A stretch of DNA of 64,000 bases from Methanogenium cariaci JCM 10550 (GTDB lineage Archaea > Halobacteriota > Methanomicrobia > Methanomicrobiales > Methanomicrobiaceae). The translations under genes and the position numbers were made by a program. Shown one piece after another: positions 19,471 to 29,196 of this stretch. Numbering within the stretch: position 1 is the stretch's first letter; the number at the start of each line of letters is the position of its first letter. The DNA lies in assembly GCF_001315945.1 (NCBI RefSeq), contig NZ_BBBG01000001.1, positions 290,736 to 354,735 on the forward strand, in the 5' to 3' direction. A model generated the notes under the pieces. It saw only the letters and a list, made by a program, of their open reading frames with translations. It did no database searches and was not told where the DNA came from.

Positions 19471-20263
19471 CTTCTGCCCCCGAATATCCGGTTATCGTGG
19501 TCGGTGATGACCCGGTGCGGCACGCCGTGGGCGATGATATCCACCGGGCATGGGTAGGCACCGGCAATCATATCGTCGGTGATCTGATTATCGTGATGGG
19601 TGAAGAGGCGCCGGTTGACACAGGAGATATGGGTGACATCCGGTGAGAGGGCACTGATGTCATGGGTGACAAGCACGATGGTCATCGTCTCCCGCAACTG
19701 GCTGAGGATGTCGTAGAACCGCACCGCGGTCGGGCTGTCCACGTAGACGGTGGGTTCATCGAGGAGCAAAATAGAGGGTTTTCCGGCAAGAGCACGGGCA
19801 ATGATCGCCCGCTGGCGTTCCCCGCCGGATATGTCATGGATGGGACGGTCTTTCAGGTGGGTAATCTGCATCGTCTCCATGGCCTCTGCCGCCGCGTCCG
19901 TGTCTTCACGGGAGAAGCGCCGGAACGGACTCGTGAGGTGACCGAGGCGACCGGATGTGACCATGTCCTGCACCGATATCGGAAACTGAAAGTCAAATGT
20001 CCGGAACTGGGGGGGTACATAGCCGAGATGCGCCCGCATCTCATGGGGGGTGCCGCCCATCACCCGGACCGTGCCGGAGTCCGGGCGGATGAGCCCGAGG
20101 ATCACTTTCAAAAGTGTGGTCTTCCCGCCACCGTTGGGCCCGATGATCGCGTGAAATTCGTGTTCATTGATGGTCAGGCTGATATCCTCGAGCACCGGCT
20201 GGGCCCCCCCCTGTCCGAGGTTTACGTGATCCACTTCGATGACCGGCGAGGGGGGGTGTTCAT
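19467..20263 (-). CDS. znuC: metal ABC transporter ATP-binding protein (ZnuC/MntA family)
   Basis: Energises the permease next door. Walker A is IIGPNGGGKTTLLK, Q-loop YVPPQFRTFDFQFP, signature DISGGERQRA, Walker B SILLLDEPTVYVD, H-loop VLVTHDISAL. I take ATG 20263 (MNTPSPVIEV after correcting the C7 tract to C5); the open frame upstream of it is out of register with this start. About 265 residues. The ATG lies four bases inside the znuA stop, so the three genes are translationally coupled. Confidence 0.93.
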
Positions 20264-21205
20264 ACCGCCCACGTCCTGAAGGCATCGGTGACCTGCACCA
20301 GATTTTCCGTGTAGTTCTCTGCAAGGGGGCTGATATAGACAACACTGCCGCCTATCTCATCTGCGATGGCTTCGGCGTTGCGGGTCGGTGACTCCGGTGA
20401 GGTAAATATCGCCGGTATACCTGCCTCATCGGCTGAAGCGATGATCGTCTGGAGCGAGGCAGGCGAGGGCTCCTTTCCGTCCTCTTCAACGGACGTCAGG
20501 ACAAGCCCGTAGCGGTCGGCATAATACCTCCATGCCGGGTGATAGACCAGCACGGTCTTTTTATCGGTTTCTGAGAAGGTCTCTGTGATCTCTTCATCAA
20601 GACGGGCGAGTTTCTGATCGTATGCAACAAACTGGGCCTCAAAATATGCGGCGTCGTTTGGTGCATATGCGATGTAGGCATCGGCGATATTGCGTGCGAT
20701 GATGCGGGCGTTTGCCGGTGACAGCCAGACATGGGGGTCATCGCGAATCGTTTCATCCGCGGTGGCGGTGTCCATGTCTGTACGTAACAGAGTGATGCCC
20801 GCGGATGTATCCACGACCTGCATATCGGGGGGGTTGACCGGGGGGGTGAGCCTCTTCATCCAGGCATCCTCGAATTCGATGCCTGAACCAACAGCAAGAT
20901 ACAGCGGGGGGGTTTTTGCAAGCGCCCGCATCTGGCCGGGCGTGGGCTCGTAGGTGTGCGGGCTGGCACCGGGCGGTACCATGACCATGACCTCTACACG
21001 GTCACCTCCGACTGCTTCGGCAAACTCCCGGTAGGGGGGGGTATGGTGACCGCGACAGACAGGGGGGGTGAGGAGTGGTTTATCTCTTCTGCAGGTGCAG
21101 CGGGTGCGGTGTTGTTGATGCATCCGCAGCCGAAAACGGCAGATGCCATGATGATCACAAGGATAAGAATGGTTCTCTGCCGCAGGCCTGATGGCCGGGT
21201 GGCAT
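20260..21205 (-). CDS. znuA: metal ABC transporter substrate-binding lipoprotein (ZnuA/TroA family)
   Basis: Extracytoplasmic zinc or manganese binder. Metal-site histidines are in GASPHTYEPTP, DDPHVWLSP and VYHPAWRYYADRYGL, with the last ligand probably in the FTSPESPTRNAEAIA segment. The N-terminus, seen only after a frame correction near 21040, reads RTILILVIIMASAVF followed by GCGCINN, a lipobox-like signal. The exact start is uncertain; ATG 21205 requires one further indel. About 310 residues. There is no long His-rich loop, so Zn against Mn cannot be decided. First gene of the leftward operon; a palindrome lies upstream at 21267-21282. Confidence 0.88.
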
Positions 21206-21266
21206 TGACTGGTATTTTTGTATATGATTTCTGCGTGGGAATGGCCTCCCTTTTTTCTATTCCTGT

Positions 21267-21282
21267 TATTTATCCATAAATA
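21267..21282. promoter_or_regulatory. palindrome in the znuABC promoter region
   Basis: TATTTAT-CC-ATAAATA is a perfect 7-bp inverted repeat with a 2-base centre, about 60 bases upstream of znuA. It could be an operator for a metal-responsive regulator, or it may overlap the TATA box (TTATGGATAAATA on the minus strand). Confidence 0.4.
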
Positions 21283-21547
21283 GTTTGGTGGTGATAATCC
21301 GGTATTTTTGCAGAATGCGGAATGTCTGGCGATGAAACCTGACATGAGAGCCGATTCCCTCCCTGAAGAAAATGGACATCCTTTCATTGCCGAATGAAAT
21401 GGCGAAAACGCGCGTGTGATGGAGTTGTGCTGTGCCGGGATGTGACGAGACGCCGGTCCAGGTCCGGATGACTCTGCGGCCTGCTTTCTGGTGTCCGGAT
21501 CCATCAGCATAAACCCATATTAACTGACGGGATGATTTTGATGTATA

Positions 21548-21880
21548 ATGTTTGGACCATGGGGTCTGTTGGGAGTGGGTGTTGTGCTGGAGGTGGTGGG
21601 CACCACCTGTCTGAAACTCTCTGAGGGATTTTCAAAGGCAATCCCCCCCTCTGTCTGTTTTGCGGTCTGTTTCGCTGCCGCATTCTACTTGTTTTCCCGT
21701 GCGCTCTCGTCAATGGAGGTAGGCATCGCATATGCCGTCTGGGCCGGATTTGGTATCACCGGGATCACACTGGTGGGTGTCCTCTTCTTTCATGAGGATG
21801 TGAGTCTGGTGAAGTTTGCAGGCATTTCCCTGATCATTGCAGGGGCAGTGCTGCTCAATCTTTCTGCAAATGCAGCATGA
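21548..21880 (+). CDS. small multidrug resistance (SMR/EmrE-type) transporter
   Basis: Exactly 110 residues with four membrane helices, the family size. The essential membrane Glu is in VVLEVVGTTCLKLSEGFSK, close to EmrE's EVIGTTLMKLSEGFT. The signature GIAYAVWAGFGITGITLVG and the dimer helix AGISLIIAGAVLLNLS follow. Proton-coupled export of cationic compounds or guanidinium is the family role. There is no frame break in the given frame; one IPPS may contain an extra Pro. The promoter may be the ACCCATATTAACTG block just upstream. Confidence 0.93.
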   Translation: MFGPWGLLGVGVVLEVVGTTCLKLSEGFSKAIPPSVCFAVCFAAAFYLFSRALSSMEVGIAYAVWAGFGITGITLVGVLFFHEDVSLVKFAGISLIIAGAVLLNLSANAA

Positions 21881-21892
21881 GGGTCATTTCCC

Positions 21893-22562
21893 TTATGAGA
21901 GCAGATCACTTTTGATGCGGTCCATGCCGACCCGTTCCGTGAAGCGTGCGGTTCTCTCGCCCGGATTTGCCGTATCCTGATAATACGTAAGGAGGCGTTT
22001 CACGAGGTCTTTGGCCTCATCTGCAGAGAGATCTTTTGCAACCACGTCCCCCCCGATACGCGGCCTTCCGCCGGAGTTGCCGCCGAATATGACGGTCCAG
22101 CCCTTCCCGGTGCCCAGCACCCCGATATCCCTCAGGTAACTCTCCCCCCCACAGCTCCGGGGACAGCCGGATATGCCCATCTTCAGCTTTGCCGGCAGGT
22201 GCATATCCTGATAGACTCCTTCGAGTTCGAGTCCGAGACCCAGGGAATCCTGCAGCCCGTATTTACAGACCGCGGTGCCGGGGGGGCATGCCTGCACATA
22301 ATGAACACAGGGTGCGGTCGCTTCCCCGACGGTCATGCCGAGTTCGTTCCAGATCTGTTCCACATCCTCCTCTTTGATACCGACAAGCACCAGCCGCTGA
22401 CCGGATGTGATCTTTATTACCGGGATCTCGTAGCGCCGTGCCACCTTGACGATGCTTTCCAGGTGTTCCGGGCTGACGATGCCTGCGGGTGTGCGGGGGG
22501 GACGATTGCATAGGACTGTTTATCGCGCTGGAGGATTGCTCCTCGGGGGGGCCTTCTTCCAT
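21893..22562 (-). CDS. small sulfite/nitrite reductase-like siroheme-Fe4S protein
   Basis: About 220 residues, far smaller than assimilatory sulfite reductase. One ferredoxin-like half (LESIVKVARRYEIPVIKITS, GQRLVLVGIKEEDV) is followed by the siroheme/[4Fe-4S] Cys set: C-x5-C in ACPGTAVCKYG (an extra Pro is present as read) and C-x3-C in GISGCPRSCGES. This matches the archaeal Dsr-like small proteins. The frame breaks at two runs near 22495-22501 and 22545-22551; ATG 22562 gives MEEGPRGAILQRDKQSYA. Stand-alone small versions in methanogens have no settled function. It is divergent from the rubredoxin gene next door. Confidence 0.8.
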
Positions 22563-22625
22563 TTTGTTCACCTCTGTTTCCGGCACTTCTCCCTGCCGTA
22601 AACGATCCCGCAATATGCGGGCGGG

Positions 22626-22634
22626 ATATAAAAA
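22626..22634 (+). promoter_or_regulatory. TATA box of the rubredoxin gene
   Basis: ATATAAAAA lies about 75 bases before the rubredoxin ATG, in the 145-base divergent spacer to the sulfite-reductase-like gene. Confidence 0.5.
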
Positions 22635-22706
22635 GATGGTGGCAACTCGTGTTCCTCATGTTCTGCTCCTCAAAACACATATATGTCCTGCCGGGCATGT
22701 CAGGTC

Positions 22707-22871
22707 ATGGACCAATACAAGTGCACGAAATGCGGGTATGTGTATCTCCCGGAGTCCGGTGATTATACCCAGGGCATCGGACCGAACACCCCGTTTGAAA
22801 AACTGCCTGACACCTGGGTCTGCCCGCGGTGTGGTACTAAGAAGAAGGGGGGGTTTGTGATTATCGAGTGA
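22707..22871 (+). CDS. rubredoxin
   Basis: One-iron electron carrier of about 54 residues. Both Cys pairs are present: [16 protein letters not shown] and [10 protein letters not shown]. The aromatic core (Y, W of DTWVCP) is conserved. The start ATG 22707 (MDQYKC) fits the family; an upstream in-frame ATG at 22683 would add eight residues. The end [10 protein letters not shown] may contain one extra Gly from a G7 run. Rubredoxins in anaerobes commonly serve oxygen and ROS detoxification. Confidence 0.95.
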   Translation: MDQYKCTKCGYVYLPESGDYTQGIGPNTPFEKLPDTWVCPRCGTKKKGGFVIIE

Positions 22872-22991
22872 CAAGGGTCAGGGTTCTTCTGATACCTGTC
22901 CGGTGTGGTATGTAGAGAATGCTTAGAATCAGCCGTATTTTTAGAAATAACCTAGTGTGGCGGAATAGCGAGATATAAAAAAGGATCAATA

Positions 22992-23081
22992 CGCTGAGGG
23001 GGGGAGATTTGAACTCCCGAGGGGGGGAAAGTCCCCACAGGCTTTCCAGGCCTGCGCCCTACCAGACTAGACTACCTCAGC
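22992..23081 (-). tRNA. tRNA-Ser (anticodon GGA)
   Basis: Class II tRNA on the minus strand: acceptor GCTGAGG/CCTCAGC, anticodon arm CAGGCCTGGAAAGCCTG with GGA, a long variable arm, and T arm GGGAGTTCAAATCTCCC. Two G/C runs are too long for a good fold: C7 where the T stem meets the acceptor (C5 expected), and C7 in the variable arm opposite only GGGG. Confidence 0.9.
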
Positions 23082-23376
23082 ACAGCATATTGCTGCCTTA
23101 CACTATTCGGGGGGGTGGCGTTTCTTAATGCTATGGGTTTTCTGCTGGTGAATTGCTGTCGAAATGGGATCCGGATGGGGGGGTTTCTCCATGAACCATC
23201 GGGGGGGTGGGGGGGGCGCAGATCAATGAGGAGGGATGGGATGGGTTCGTGCGGATCAGTATGCAGTCTTTGGAAATGCCGGTTGATGAACCGGGTGAAC
23301 TGAACAACGAAAAGAGACTCAAAAAAGAAAAAAATTGATTGAAATATTACCTGTTAACGGGCCTGCAGACCCGATA
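23082..23376. other. intergenic, nothing identified
   Basis: About 300 bases between tRNA-Ser and the 3' end of cbf5. Short open frames exist on both strands, but none has a recognisable motif or start context. Confidence 0.4.
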
Positions 23377-24558
23377 TCAGCGGTTTCCCTTCTTTCGCTG
23401 AACCGATTTGCTTCCGCCGTACTTGCTCTGGCCCTGTTTTCCGCCACTTTTGCCTTTACCTTTGGATGATTTTTCCGCGAGACCGCGGCGTTTGCCGTTT
23501 TTACTGGTATTCAGGTATTCTTTACTGTTATCCGGGCGCTTCTTGGGTCCGGGGGGGCGCAACGATTTGCGGGTATGGGGGGTGCCGTCTTTTTCTCCGC
23601 CCGTTCTCCCTTCTTTTCTGTCCGTGAAGTGGGTGCAGGTTTTTTCTCCTGTTTCCTCGGTCTCACGACAGGCGGTTTGGTGACCCAGCCTTGGGATAGG
23701 TGCCGGTCTGCATGATCACCATCTTCGGTCTGATGACAATGCCGGTTGCACCGGGCACAATCGCGTCCGAGGCAGCCAGGGCCGTGCCGATACAGACCAG
23801 TTCCCCCCCCTGTGCGGTCATCACGGCGACCTCTTTGTCCTTTTTGAAGGTGTCGGTGGCCGTGACGCCCACGCCTGCAAGGGATGCCCCCCCGTGGCAG
23901 AGGGCGTCAACCGCAGTGTCGCGGATGGTGATCGTCGGGATGCCTTCCAGGACAGATTCCGGTGTCCGGATGTATGAGAGGAGTTCTTCGGGATTTCCGT
24001 TCTTTGCCTGTTCTGTGGCATCCCGCAGGGCATGCAGGGAGCAGCACATCGTTTCGTCGTATCCGCCGGAGCGTGTCCGCCGGAGTTCAACCATCTGGCC
24101 GCCGGTGCCGATGGCAAATCCGATGTGGCGGCAGAGGGACCGGATGTAGGTGCCCGCTTCACAGCGGACACGCAGGAGCACGTCCCTGCCGTCGATATCG
24201 AGCACATCAATCTCGTACATCGTCCGGATACGGAGTGCACGGGCCACCGCACTTTTCAGGGGGGGCGGGCGCTGGTAATTCTTCCCAATAAATTCTCTCG
24301 CGGTATCCGGATTTGTGCCTCGGTCGCATCCCCCGTGGAGGCGCAGCAGAGCGATGTACTCCTTCTCATGACTGAGAATCACCGGTGCCAGACGGGCCGC
24401 CCTGCCTACCATGACAAGAAGCACACCGGAGACGTCCGGATCCAGCGTCCCGCCGTGACCACAGGGCATACCCAGCATATCACGCACCCATGCGGCCACC
24501 TCGTGACTGGACGGGCCCCGTGGTTTGTCCACCGCAATGATGCCGCCGCGGGGGGCAT
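23377..24558 (-). CDS. truB: tRNA/rRNA pseudouridine synthase Cbf5 with a long basic tail
   Basis: Catalytic subunit of H/ACA RNPs. The N-terminus reconstructs as MPRGGIIAVDKPRGPSSHEV. The catalytic Asp lies in HGGTLDPDVSGVL, followed by the RNA-binding EAGTYIRSLCRHIG and a C-terminal PUA domain (GVGVTATDTFKKDKEVAVMT, VIRPKMVIMQTGTYPK). After the PUA domain the frame breaks near 23690 and 23550. The repaired sequence continues for about 105 residues rich in Lys, Arg, Gly and Ser (VRPRKQEKKPAP, KGKGKSGGKQGQSKYGGSK). The basic tail is longer than in most archaeal Cbf5. Start ATG 24558 is chosen at the family position; it sits beside the probable hemD stop. Confidence 0.88.
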
Positions 24559-24559
24559 G

Positions 24560-25278
24560 TCAAGATGAAGATCCGCAGACATGTGTCCGTTCTCTTCCAG
24601 ATAGTGGTTCAGTGCGGCGAGTGTGCCCATGAGGGTGCCGTTCCCGACCACAACCGGCTCGGTTCCGTCTGCCCTCATCCGTTCTGCCGTGACTTCACCT
24701 ATGGCAAGCGGTAGCAATCCCTCTTTCCGGTAGGTGGCATAGGTGTAGGAATTGGCGCTCGTGAAGAGAATTGCCTCTGCATCCCCCCCTGTTTCAAGAG
24801 GCGCATGAGTGGGTTCCAGTGCATAGACTCGCATCTCCCCCCCGGCCTGTCCCCCCCCTGCACGATTGATGGCATCCATGAGCACCGGGTTCGGGACATC
24901 CGCACGGGGGGGGATGCCTATTTTCTTTCCCACGATCCAGTCCCCGAGATAGGTGACAAAGTCACGGGAGTAATGGGAGGGCAGGGTCTCGGAGGAGATA
25001 CCCTCCTCTGCCAGATATTCTGCGGTCTGGGGGGGTCCTATTGCGATGATACGTGCCGCCGTCTTCAGGAGTGGCCCGATGAGACGGGCGGGGAGGGCAC
25101 TCGTGAAGAAGATGCAGTCATAGGTCTCCTCATTCGCGGCGGTGACAAAGGCCTTCACGGCATCTTCGTACACCTGTGCCTGCATGGGGGAGACGATGAG
25201 GCATTCGTGGCCAAATTCCTGGCAGAGTGACTGGTCAGAGCCTGCCTTCTCCGGAAGCCTGGTGATTGCAATCTTCAT
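24560..25278 (-). CDS. hemD: uroporphyrinogen-III synthase
   Basis: Cyclises hydroxymethylbilane with inversion of ring D, for siroheme, cobalamin and F430. The fold's two alpha/beta domains are visible, with the weak family marks CIFFTSALPARLIGPLL (domain 1), AILFTSANSYTYATY (domain 2) and PVVVGNGTLMGTLAAL near the end. Start ATG 25278 (MKIAITRLPEKAGSDQ). As read, the frame continues into cbf5. The likely stop is TGA at 24560-24562, which needs one upstream indel. About 238 residues. HemD is poorly conserved, so the call rests on the overall pattern. Confidence 0.75.
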
Positions 25279-25361
25279 GTTACTGTATATGTGCATCCTG
25301 AGGTATCATTGCTTTTTGTGTTTCGGATCTTTTTTCCCCTGTTGCATGCCACAGATGATTT

Positions 25362-26592
25362 GTGGCAACGGAGATCATCGCGGGTATACTCATCGGCACG
25401 GCGCTCGGCACTATCAGCGGCCTTGTTCCCGGCATCCATGCCAATACCATGGCAGGCATGCTGGTGGCAGCCGAAGGCGGGCTTTTGGCCGTTCTTGGTG
25501 CACCGGCGGTGGGGGATTGCCCTCTTCAGTGCCCTGGTGGTGCATACCTTCACCGACTGTGTGCCCAGCACCTTCTTTGGTGTCCCGGACGCAGATACCG
25601 CCATATCTGTCCTCCCGGCGCATGCCTCTGCATGCAGGCAGGGGGGGTGAGGAGGCCGTCCGTCTCTCTGCCTGGGGGAGTGCCGTCTCGGTGGTGATGG
25701 TGATGCCGCTCTTTGTCGTCTTTATGTTTTTTCTGCCGGGTTTGCAGTCCTATATCGACTGGTGGCTGGGCATCATCCTCATCCTCGTTGCCGGTCTTTT
25801 GATCCTCGGTTCCGAATCCCCCCCGGAATGGTCTGTGGCAGTCTTTCTGCTCTCCGGCATCCTGGGTCTCTTTGCCTTCCGGTATGCCTGGCTCATCTCC
25901 CCCCCGGTCTCCGGCGCCTCGTCGGTTTTGATGCCGCTTCTGACCGGGCTCTTCGGTATATCGGTGCTGCTGCGTGCCTCCGGCGGGGGTGATGCCCGCA
26001 CAGGAGCGGGCCGGCCTGTCTGTCGGGGGTCGCAGCCTTGCCTGGCACGCGGGTATGGGCACCGTTGCCGGAGCGGTGGTGGGGGGGTGGCTGCCGGGTC
26101 TGTCCAATGCAACGGCCAACACCCTCCTCTCGCCGTTCTTCCAGGCGGGCAGCGAGGGGGGGAAGGGGATATATCATTGCCACCAGTGCGGCGAACACCG
26201 CGAACGCCTTCCTCGGTCTTGCGGCCCTCATTGCACTGGGGGGGCGGATGCGCAACGGCGTGATGGTGGTGCTGGACAGTATTGGCATGCCGTCGCCGCT
26301 GCTGATTCTGGCTGGTGGGGGGGTGGCCGCCGCACTCTGCGGTTTTGTCATCACTATTGTCTGTGGGCGGGGTGCACAGTTTCTGGGAGGTATACCGGTG
26401 CGGGCGATGAGCTACACCGTGATCGGTGCTGTCACGTTGCTGGCCTTCCTGTTGACCGGGTTCTTTGGGATTTTTGTTCTGGTCTGTGCCACCCTGGTCG
26501 GGTTGATTCCGTCGCTGGTCAATGTCCGGCGAGTCACCTGTATGGGTGCGGTGATGCTGCCGGTCATTTTGTTCTCGCTCAACGTTATTTAA
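25362..26592 (+). CDS. TctA-like predicted membrane permease (COG1784 type)
   Basis: Integral membrane protein of about 405 residues with around ten helices. The N-terminal GILIGTALGTISGLVPGIHANTM and the internal repeat VAGAVVGWLPGLSNATANTL carry the G-x3-G...PG-(I/L)-(H/S)-(A/N) pattern of the tripartite tricarboxylate transporter large-subunit superfamily. Start GTG 25362 (MATEIIAG). At least six G/C tracts (for example 25640-25646, 26080-26086 and 26157-26162) break the frame, and repair gives one continuous hydrophobic protein. No small TctB or TctC partner is adjacent, as usual for this archaeal family. Substrate unknown. Confidence 0.75.
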
Positions 26593-26658
26593 CAAAGAAA
26601 TGATGTCCGGAACGGAATGGTTCTGAAAAGAGAATGTGTTCGTCTGTCCGCTCTGCTT

Positions 26659-27591
26659 CTACATGATATAGAGGGCGATCACGTAGGCGAAGTAGGCCAC
26701 CACGAGAAGTGAGGCCCAGGCCCGGATCACCCGGGGGGGTTTGCCCTTGACAATCGGGATGACCGCAAGGGAGAAGAGCAGCATGATGATGACGTCGGTG
26801 TATGCCGGGATGGGTATCGGGCGGATGAGGGCACCGGTACCGAGGACGAGGAGCAGGTTGAAGATGTTGCTGCCCATCAGGTTGCCTGCCGATATGCCGA
26901 GGTCGCCACGGAGAATGGCCACGAGGGAGGTGGCCAGTTCCGGGAGTGAGGTGCCGAACGCGACGATGGTCATACCGATGACAAACTCCGGTATGCCAAA
27001 GGCCTCGGCGATGGTAATTGCCCCGTCAAGCACCAGTTGGGATCCGATGATGACTGCCACCAGACCACCCGCGGTCATTACCCAGTCCATTTTGCCGTGC
27101 ACCTCAATGCGTTCCACCGGTTCGGTGCCGAGTTTCTTCCAGGTGATAGAGAGGACAACGCAGAACGCAACGAGCATCAGCACGCCGGAAATCCGGGTCA
27201 GCTCACCGGTCAGTGCTAAGAGAGCAAAAAATACCGTGGCTGCGATCATGAGGATGGTCTCGTTTTCCACCCGGCCCTTGCCGGACGGCCCGGACATGAA
27301 CATGGCAGGGCTGATGATGGCACAAAGGGCGAGTACCAGGGCGATATTGGCAATGTTACTGCCCAGTACGTTGCCGAGCGCCACCCCGGAGTTGCCGGAG
27401 ATGATGGCATTGACACTCACTACAAACTCCGGCAGTGATGTGCCGAATGCAATGACGGTAAACCCGATGGTGGCTGAGGATACTCCGTAGCGTGCAGCGA
27501 GGCCTCCGCCTCCCTTCACAAAATAGTCGGCCCCCCCCTTGACAAGGAGTGCCATACCTAATACAAATAACACTACTGCTGCAACGATCAT
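26659..27591 (-). CDS. calcium/cation antiporter (CaCA family, YrbG-like)
   Basis: About 310 residues, ten or eleven membrane helices, no frame break. The two alpha-repeats characteristic of Na+/Ca2+ exchangers are present: VIAFGTSLPEFVVSVNAIIS with GNVLGSNIANIALVL in the first half, and IVAFGTSLPELATSLVAILR with GNLMGSNIFNLLLVL in the second. The membrane Glu of each GTSLPE is the cation ligand. Exports Ca2+ (or exchanges another cation) for Na+ or H+. Stand-alone gene; converges with the TctA-like gene. Confidence 0.93.
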   Translation of the reverse strand: MIVAAVVLFVLGMALLVKGGADYFVKGGGGLAARYGVSSATIGFTVIAFGTSLPEFVVSVNAIISGNSGVALGNVLGSNIANIALVLALCAIISPAMFMSGPSGKGRVENETILMIAATVFFALLALTGELTRISGVLMLVAFCVVLSITWKKLGTEPVERIEVHGKMDWVMTAGGLVAVIIGSQLVLDGAITIAEAFGIPEFVIGMTIVAFGTSLPELATSLVAILRGDLGISAGNLMGSNIFNLLLVLGTGALIRPIPIPAYTDVIIMLLFSLAVIPIVKGKPPRVIRAWASLLVVAYFAYVIALYIM

Positions 27592-27703
27592 GGATATGCT
27601 CTGGTGAAACAGGATTTGCTCTCTGGCTTTAAGCCGGTTTGTGTCAGAAAGCCGTCTTCTCCAACCAATTTATTAGTGGGGGGGATATGCAATGGTAAGG
27701 TAG

Positions 27704-28552
27704 ATGCGCAGCTACTGGTTCGGTGACATTGACGATGGGGTATGCACACCTGCACAGGGCGATGAGGACAGGATCCTGGAACGGTGTGATACGATACGGG
27801 GGAAAGGTGGATGCCGGATTTGTCCCGGTCTCTGTGGATGAGGCATGTGAATGCGGTTTTTTGGAGATCGTGAGGAGTATCTTGCAAAGCTGCGCAATGT
27901 CACGATACGGGATGCCCGGCGTAAGATTATCGCGGCGTTCAGTGAAGGCGACGCTGAACTGATCCAGATGGTGCGGATGCTTGATGAGATTGACGAGGTG
28001 GTCAATCTGCTGACTGAGAAGGCAGTGGAGTGGTATCTTGTCAGAAATCCCGGATTCTCCCGTAAGTACAAGTCGATGAGTGCGAAACGGATGGTCGGAG
28101 TGATGAAGAAGGAGAGGGGGCCTCTTGGGCGTATCTGTGCCGAGATCGATGCACTCTCGGATCAGCGTGCCACTTTGATGCGGGATGTTTCCAAGCGAAC
28201 CGATGCGGTGATGCCCAACTGTAGTGCCCTTGTCGGGGGCCTGGTGGCGGCACGCCTGATGGAACGTGCGGGCGGACTCTCGGTTCTTGCCGGTCTGCCT
28301 GCGTCCACGATCCAGGTGTTGGGTGCGGAAGGGGCGCTCTTTTCCCATCTCCGGGCGGGGGAGTCCGCCCCCCCCAAACACGGTATCATTTTCCAGCACC
28401 GCCGGGTGCATAACGCCCCCCCCGGAATGTAAGGGGGAAGGTGTCGCGTGCGGTTGCGGGGGAAACTTGCGATTGCAGCGAAGATTGACTTTTATCGTGG
28501 TGAGCTGGACCCGGCATTTATCGAACGTGCCCAGGACAGGATTGATGTGTAG
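27704..28552 (+). CDS. nop5: Nop5/Nop56-Nop58 C/D-box RNP protein
   Basis: Scaffold of C/D box 2'-O-methylation RNPs; binds L7Ae-kink-turn RNA and fibrillarin. Start MRSYWFGDIDDG at ATG 27704. The Nop domain is unmistakable: MPNCSALVGGLVAARLMERA, LAGLPASTIQVLGAEGALF, KHGIIFQHRRVHNAP, then KVSRAVAGKLAIAAKIDFYRG. The frame breaks near 27800, 27860 and at the C7 tract around 28418-28424. The protein is about 280 residues and lacks the long charged tail of eukaryotic Nop56. Eleven bases upstream of the fibrillarin gene, its functional partner. Confidence 0.92.
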
Positions 28553-28562
28553 GTGAAAAGGA

Positions 28563-29174
28563 ATGAAACTCATTCGCGGGACAATCGTGTCCGTCGGAGA
28601 AGGCGGTGTCTACGGCGAGCGGATGCTGAATGGATGTCGGGTCTGGGATCCGCACCGCAGCAAACTCCCTGCTGCCGTCATCAATGGTGCTCCGCTGGAC
28701 CTGACGGCCGACATGCGGGTGCTCTACCTGGGTGCGGCGAACGGCACGACCGTCTCCCATGTGGCGGATTACGTTGAGACGGTCTATGCCGTTGAATTCG
28801 CTCCCCCCCGTCCGATGCAGGACCTGATTGAGGTGGCACGCCGCAGACATAACATTGTGCCCATTATGGGGGATGCAAACCGCCCAGAGGTTTATGGGTG
28901 CTTTGTGGAGGCGGTGGATATGATCTATCAGGATGTGGCACAGCCCAATCAGGCAGATATTCTCAGGAAGAATCTGCCCTTCCTCAAAAACGGTGGTATC
29001 GTGGTTCTGATGCTGAAGGCACGGAGCGTGGATGTCAGGAAGAAGTCAGAGGAAGTGGCAGAAGAGACTCGCACGGCACTTCAGGAGATGGGTCTGACCA
29101 TTGTCTGGACCGGCACGCTGGACCCGTTCCACCGTGACCATACCTGTATGATCTGTACAAAAGGGGGGGAGTGA
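28563..29174 (+). CDS. flpA: fibrillarin-like rRNA/tRNA 2'-O-methyltransferase
   Basis: Catalytic subunit of the C/D box RNP. SAM-binding motif VLYLGAANGTTVSHVADYV, then VYAVEFAPRPMQDLIEVA (an extra Pro as read), IMGDANRPEVY and DMIYQDVAQPNQADILRKN with the catalytic Asp, and KARSVDVRKK near the end. About 203 residues, a bit shorter than the usual ~225. Start MKLIRGTIVSVGEG at ATG 28563. Operon with nop5, the common archaeal arrangement. Intact frame. Confidence 0.95.
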   Translation: MKLIRGTIVSVGEGGVYGERMLNGCRVWDPHRSKLPAAVINGAPLDLTADMRVLYLGAANGTTVSHVADYVETVYAVEFAPPRPMQDLIEVARRRHNIVPIMGDANRPEVYGCFVEAVDMIYQDVAQPNQADILRKNLPFLKNGGIVVLMLKARSVDVRKKSEEVAEETRTALQEMGLTIVWTGTLDPFHRDHTCMICTKGGE

Positions 29175-29196
29175 CACTACACCGGGGGGGCGGGAA

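Noticed and set aside
23131..23322. Short open frame on the minus strand between tRNA-Ser and cbf5
   Set aside because: Low-complexity Ser/Pro composition, no ribosome binding site, and G tracts in the opposite strand explain its openness.
23663..25296. Apparent HemD-Cbf5 fusion
   Set aside because: The proteins are functionally unrelated. The family start of Cbf5 falls at ATG 24558 beside a TGA in another frame, and a C run sits at the junction.
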